Below, in pieces: positions 62,401 to 64,000 of a stretch of 64,000 nt of DNA. The stretch's first letter is position 1. Each line of letters begins with the position of its first letter. Both the position numbers and the translations under genes were made by a program. Origin of the DNA: Gordonia sp. ABSL11-1 (GTDB lineage: Bacteria > Actinomycetota > Actinomycetes > Mycobacteriales > Mycobacteriaceae); assembly GCF_030315685.1 (NCBI RefSeq), contig NZ_JASXSI010000002.1, positions 62,001 to 126,000 of the forward strand, written 5' to 3'. The notes beneath the pieces are model-generated. The model was not told where the DNA came from and made no database searches. It was given only the letters and a program-made list of their open reading frames with translations.

Positions 62401-63616
62401 TGGTCGCGGTGCGGCGGCCGAAGGTGGCGTGGAGTGCCGACTGCAGATCGTGTTCGAGGTCGTCGGGATCCTCGAGGCCGACGGAGAAACGGAGATGACC
62501 GTAACGTCGGAAGTCCTCGGGGTAGGCGGCCACCCGCGGACCGTCGGTACCGACGTGCACGATCAGCGACTCGTCGTGTCCGAGGGAGACGGCGGAGGTG
62601 ATCAGGCGCAGGTTCGAGACGAACCGGTTCTGGTCGGCCGGTGTGCCACGTACGGCGAACGCCATCATCCCGCCGAATCCACGTCCACCGAATTGTCGTG
62701 TGGCGAGGTCATGTTGGGGATGTGTGGGCAGGCCCGGGTATGCGACGAAGGCGATCCGGTCGTCGTCGGTGAGCATCTCGGCGAGGCGCTGCGCCGCCGA
62801 CTGATGCGCCGCCAGACGCAAGGGGAGTGTGATCGCGCCGCGCGAGATGAGCCATGCATTGAACGGCGAGATCACTCCGCCGACGTCCACCATCGCTTCG
62901 GCGCGGATGGGTTCGATGAGCTCACGCCGGCCGATGACGGCTCCGCCCATCGCGTCGCCGTGACCGTTGATGTATTTGGTCAGTGAATGCGCGACGAGGT
63001 CGGCGCCGTCGGTCAGGGGCCGATACAGAGGAGGTGGCGTGAAGGTCGAGTCCACCACCAGCAACGCGCCACCGTCGTGCGCGATGTCGGCCAACTCGGC
63101 GATGTCGGCGACCTTCGTGGTCGGGTTGGCGACGGCCTCGGTGACGACGAGCCGGGTCGTCGGCCGGAGCGCCTCCCGCACCGCGTCGTGGTCGGTGACG
63201 TCGACGAAAGTCGCTTCGATGCCGTACTTGCGGGGGAGCAGCGAGGACCAGAGTTTGTAGGTGGCCTCGTAGGTGGTGTCGGACACGACGACATGGTCAC
63301 CGGCGGACACGTGGGTGAAGAAGATTGCATGGAGCGCGGAGACACCGGAGGCGAGTGCCACCGCCTCCTCGCCGCGGTCGAGCGCGGCGAGCTTGTCCTG
63401 CAGGGCGATCTGGTTGGCCCCCGAGTTGCGCGAGTAGAAGAGGCGTTCGGTGCCCGACCAGTCCATCGCCGACGGATCGTCGGGCAGGTGATACGAGTTG
63501 GCCATCGTGATCGGTGTCCGGATGGCCCCGGACTCGGACGTCGAGTTGCCTGCGTGCACGCAGAGGGTGCGGTCACCGACCGTTCGCGGATCGATCGGAT
63601 CGGAACTGGCGGTCAT
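62381..63616 (-). CDS. PLP-dependent trans-sulfuration enzyme
   Basis: 411 aa from the ATG at 63616. CVHAGNSTSESGAIRTPI, YSRNSGANQIALQDKLAALD, VVDSTFTPPPLYRPL and SLTKYINGHGDAMGG, with the PLP-binding Lys in SLTKY. Cys/Met metabolism family (cystathionine gamma-synthase or -lyase, methionine gamma-lyase). Motifs do not decide which. Overlaps the membrane gene start region (ATGA) by 4 bp. Confidence 0.85.
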   Translation of the reverse strand: MTASSDPIDPRTVGDRTLCVHAGNSTSESGAIRTPITMANSYHLPDDPSAMDWSGTERLFYSRNSGANQIALQDKLAALDRGEEAVALASGVSALHAIFFTHVSAGDHVVVSDTTYEATYKLWSSLLPRKYGIEATFVDVTDHDAVREALRPTTRLVVTEAVANPTTKVADIAELADIAHDGGALLVVDSTFTPPPLYRPLTDGADLVAHSLTKYINGHGDAMGGAVIGRRELIEPIRAEAMVDVGGVISPFNAWLISRGAITLPLRLAAHQSAAQRLAEMLTDDDRIAFVAYPGLPTHPQHDLATRQFGGRGFGGMMAFAVRGTPADQNRFVSNLRLITSAVSLGHDESLIVHVGTDGPRVAAYPEDFRRYGHLRFSVGLEDPDDLEHDLQSALHATFGRRTATTTPLVE

Positions 63617-64000
63617 GGCACTCCCACGGTCGTGATGTCGGGTGAGCGGGTCCTGGGCGGATCGATCGGTTCCTCGACCCGCCGGTGGTCCGCGGCGATG
63701 TGTTGGGCAGCGACGTGCTGGGCGGTGATGAGCGGGAGCCGGTGGAGTTTGTCGACGCCGTAGGCCGCGCGGAACTCCGACCACGCCCAACACAGACCGA
63801 ACACCACGCCGACGACACAGGCGTTGGTCATCGACCCCCAGGGCCGATGCGCGATGTGGATGGGCACGATCACCAGCGCGAGTGCTTGCAGGACATAGGA
63901 GTCCAGACTCCGGGTGCCGGTCATGACCAGCGGTCGCAACCAGTCCTTGTGCCACCACCGCAGCAGAGCGCGGAAGATTCCGTAGACAGCCGGGATCGCC
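63613..64000 (-). CDS. Membrane protein, start beyond window
   Basis: The frame is open past the end of the window (AIPAVYGIFRALLRWWHKDW, then LRPLVMTGTRSLDSYVLQAL). Two TM segments (SYVLQALALVIVPIHIA; ACVVGVVFGLCWAWSEF) are visible and a hydrophilic C-terminus follows. The pattern resembles the C-terminus of DUF418-type or acyltransferase-type membrane proteins; partial. Confidence 0.6.
   Translation of the reverse strand, partial: AIPAVYGIFRALLRWWHKDWLRPLVMTGTRSLDSYVLQALALVIVPIHIAHRPWGSMTNACVVGVVFGLCWAWSEFRAAYGVDKLHRLPLITAQHVAAQHIAADHRRVEEPIDPPRTRSPDITTVGVP

Noticed and set aside
1..64000. CRISPR arrays, tRNA and rRNA genes, integrase genes
   Set aside because: No regularly spaced repeats, no tRNA-like cloverleaf or rRNA sequence and no tyrosine or serine integrase were recognised by reading; a dedicated scan was not possible.

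Overview
The window looks like an accessory region of a high-GC mycolic-acid actinobacterium (order Mycobacteriales), most likely Gordonia or a close relative. The evidence is an MspA-type porin, Lsr2, several WXG100 (type VII secretion) proteins, LexA boxes of mycobacterial type, and an intergenic repeat of a kind I associate with Gordonia at 62291-62400. About 51 kb of variable DNA adjoins a conserved chromosomal part that starts at about 51.1 kb with a thymidine kinase gene.

Layout. 0.1-3.0 kb: an unusual ATP-grasp protein and a dead IS630 element containing an IS3 fragment. 3.2-9.1 kb: a two-TM membrane protein, an acetyltransferase, an XRE regulator, a metallo-beta-lactamase-fold hydrolase paired with a membrane protein (possible defence pair), and a large unknown. 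9.6-12.6 kb: a type VII toxin operon (two WXG100 proteins, a toxin with a nuclease-like C-terminus, a HEAT-like immunity protein). 13.3-17.9 kb, minus strand: a compact operon led by an unannotated 30-codon gene with an excellent ribosome binding site and a Cys-Asp-Cys C-terminus, followed by a DUF1399-type protein, an MFS transporter, a Gfo/Idh/MocA oxidoreductase, an unknown protein and an HTTM-like membrane protein. I read it as a candidate peptide natural product (RiPP) cluster of no class I can name. It lies between two copies of a small gene pair. 18-24 kb: decayed WXG100 genes, small membrane proteins, terminators. 24.2-28.4 kb: MspA porin, secreted toxin-like protein, lipoprotein, SUKH immunity protein and small membrane proteins. 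28.5-30.8 kb: an Lsr2 paralogue and small unknowns.

30.9-51.1 kb is a defence island: McrA-like HNH nuclease; NaeI-type restriction-modification (Vsr, C5 methyltransferase, HNH nuclease, NaeI-like endonuclease); a ParB-like plus PD-(D/E)XK-like pair; Gabija (GajA/GajB); a CBASS-like operon (SLATT, CD-NTase, HEPN-like); and a single-gene OLD-family nuclease. From 38 kb the island is modular. A roughly 1.1-kb unit (a 164-aa gene convergent with a double-HTH gene, then a perfect LexA box, a hairpin and a conserved leader) recurs, and each defence cargo sits exactly between consecutive units. A fourth perfect LexA box lies between the Vsr and methyltransferase genes. This suggests DNA-damage-linked control of an exchangeable array of defence cassettes.

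51.1-64 kb is chromosome-like: tdk, a CinA C-terminal protein, a sugar/inositol-type catabolic locus with two LacI regulators (one LacI gene and one isomerase gene are frameshifted, the latter by a perfect 14-bp tandem duplication), DoxX, Ohr/OhrR with operator palindromes, a HemK-like methyltransferase, and a PLP-dependent trans-sulfuration enzyme. I found no tRNA, rRNA, CRISPR array or integrase.
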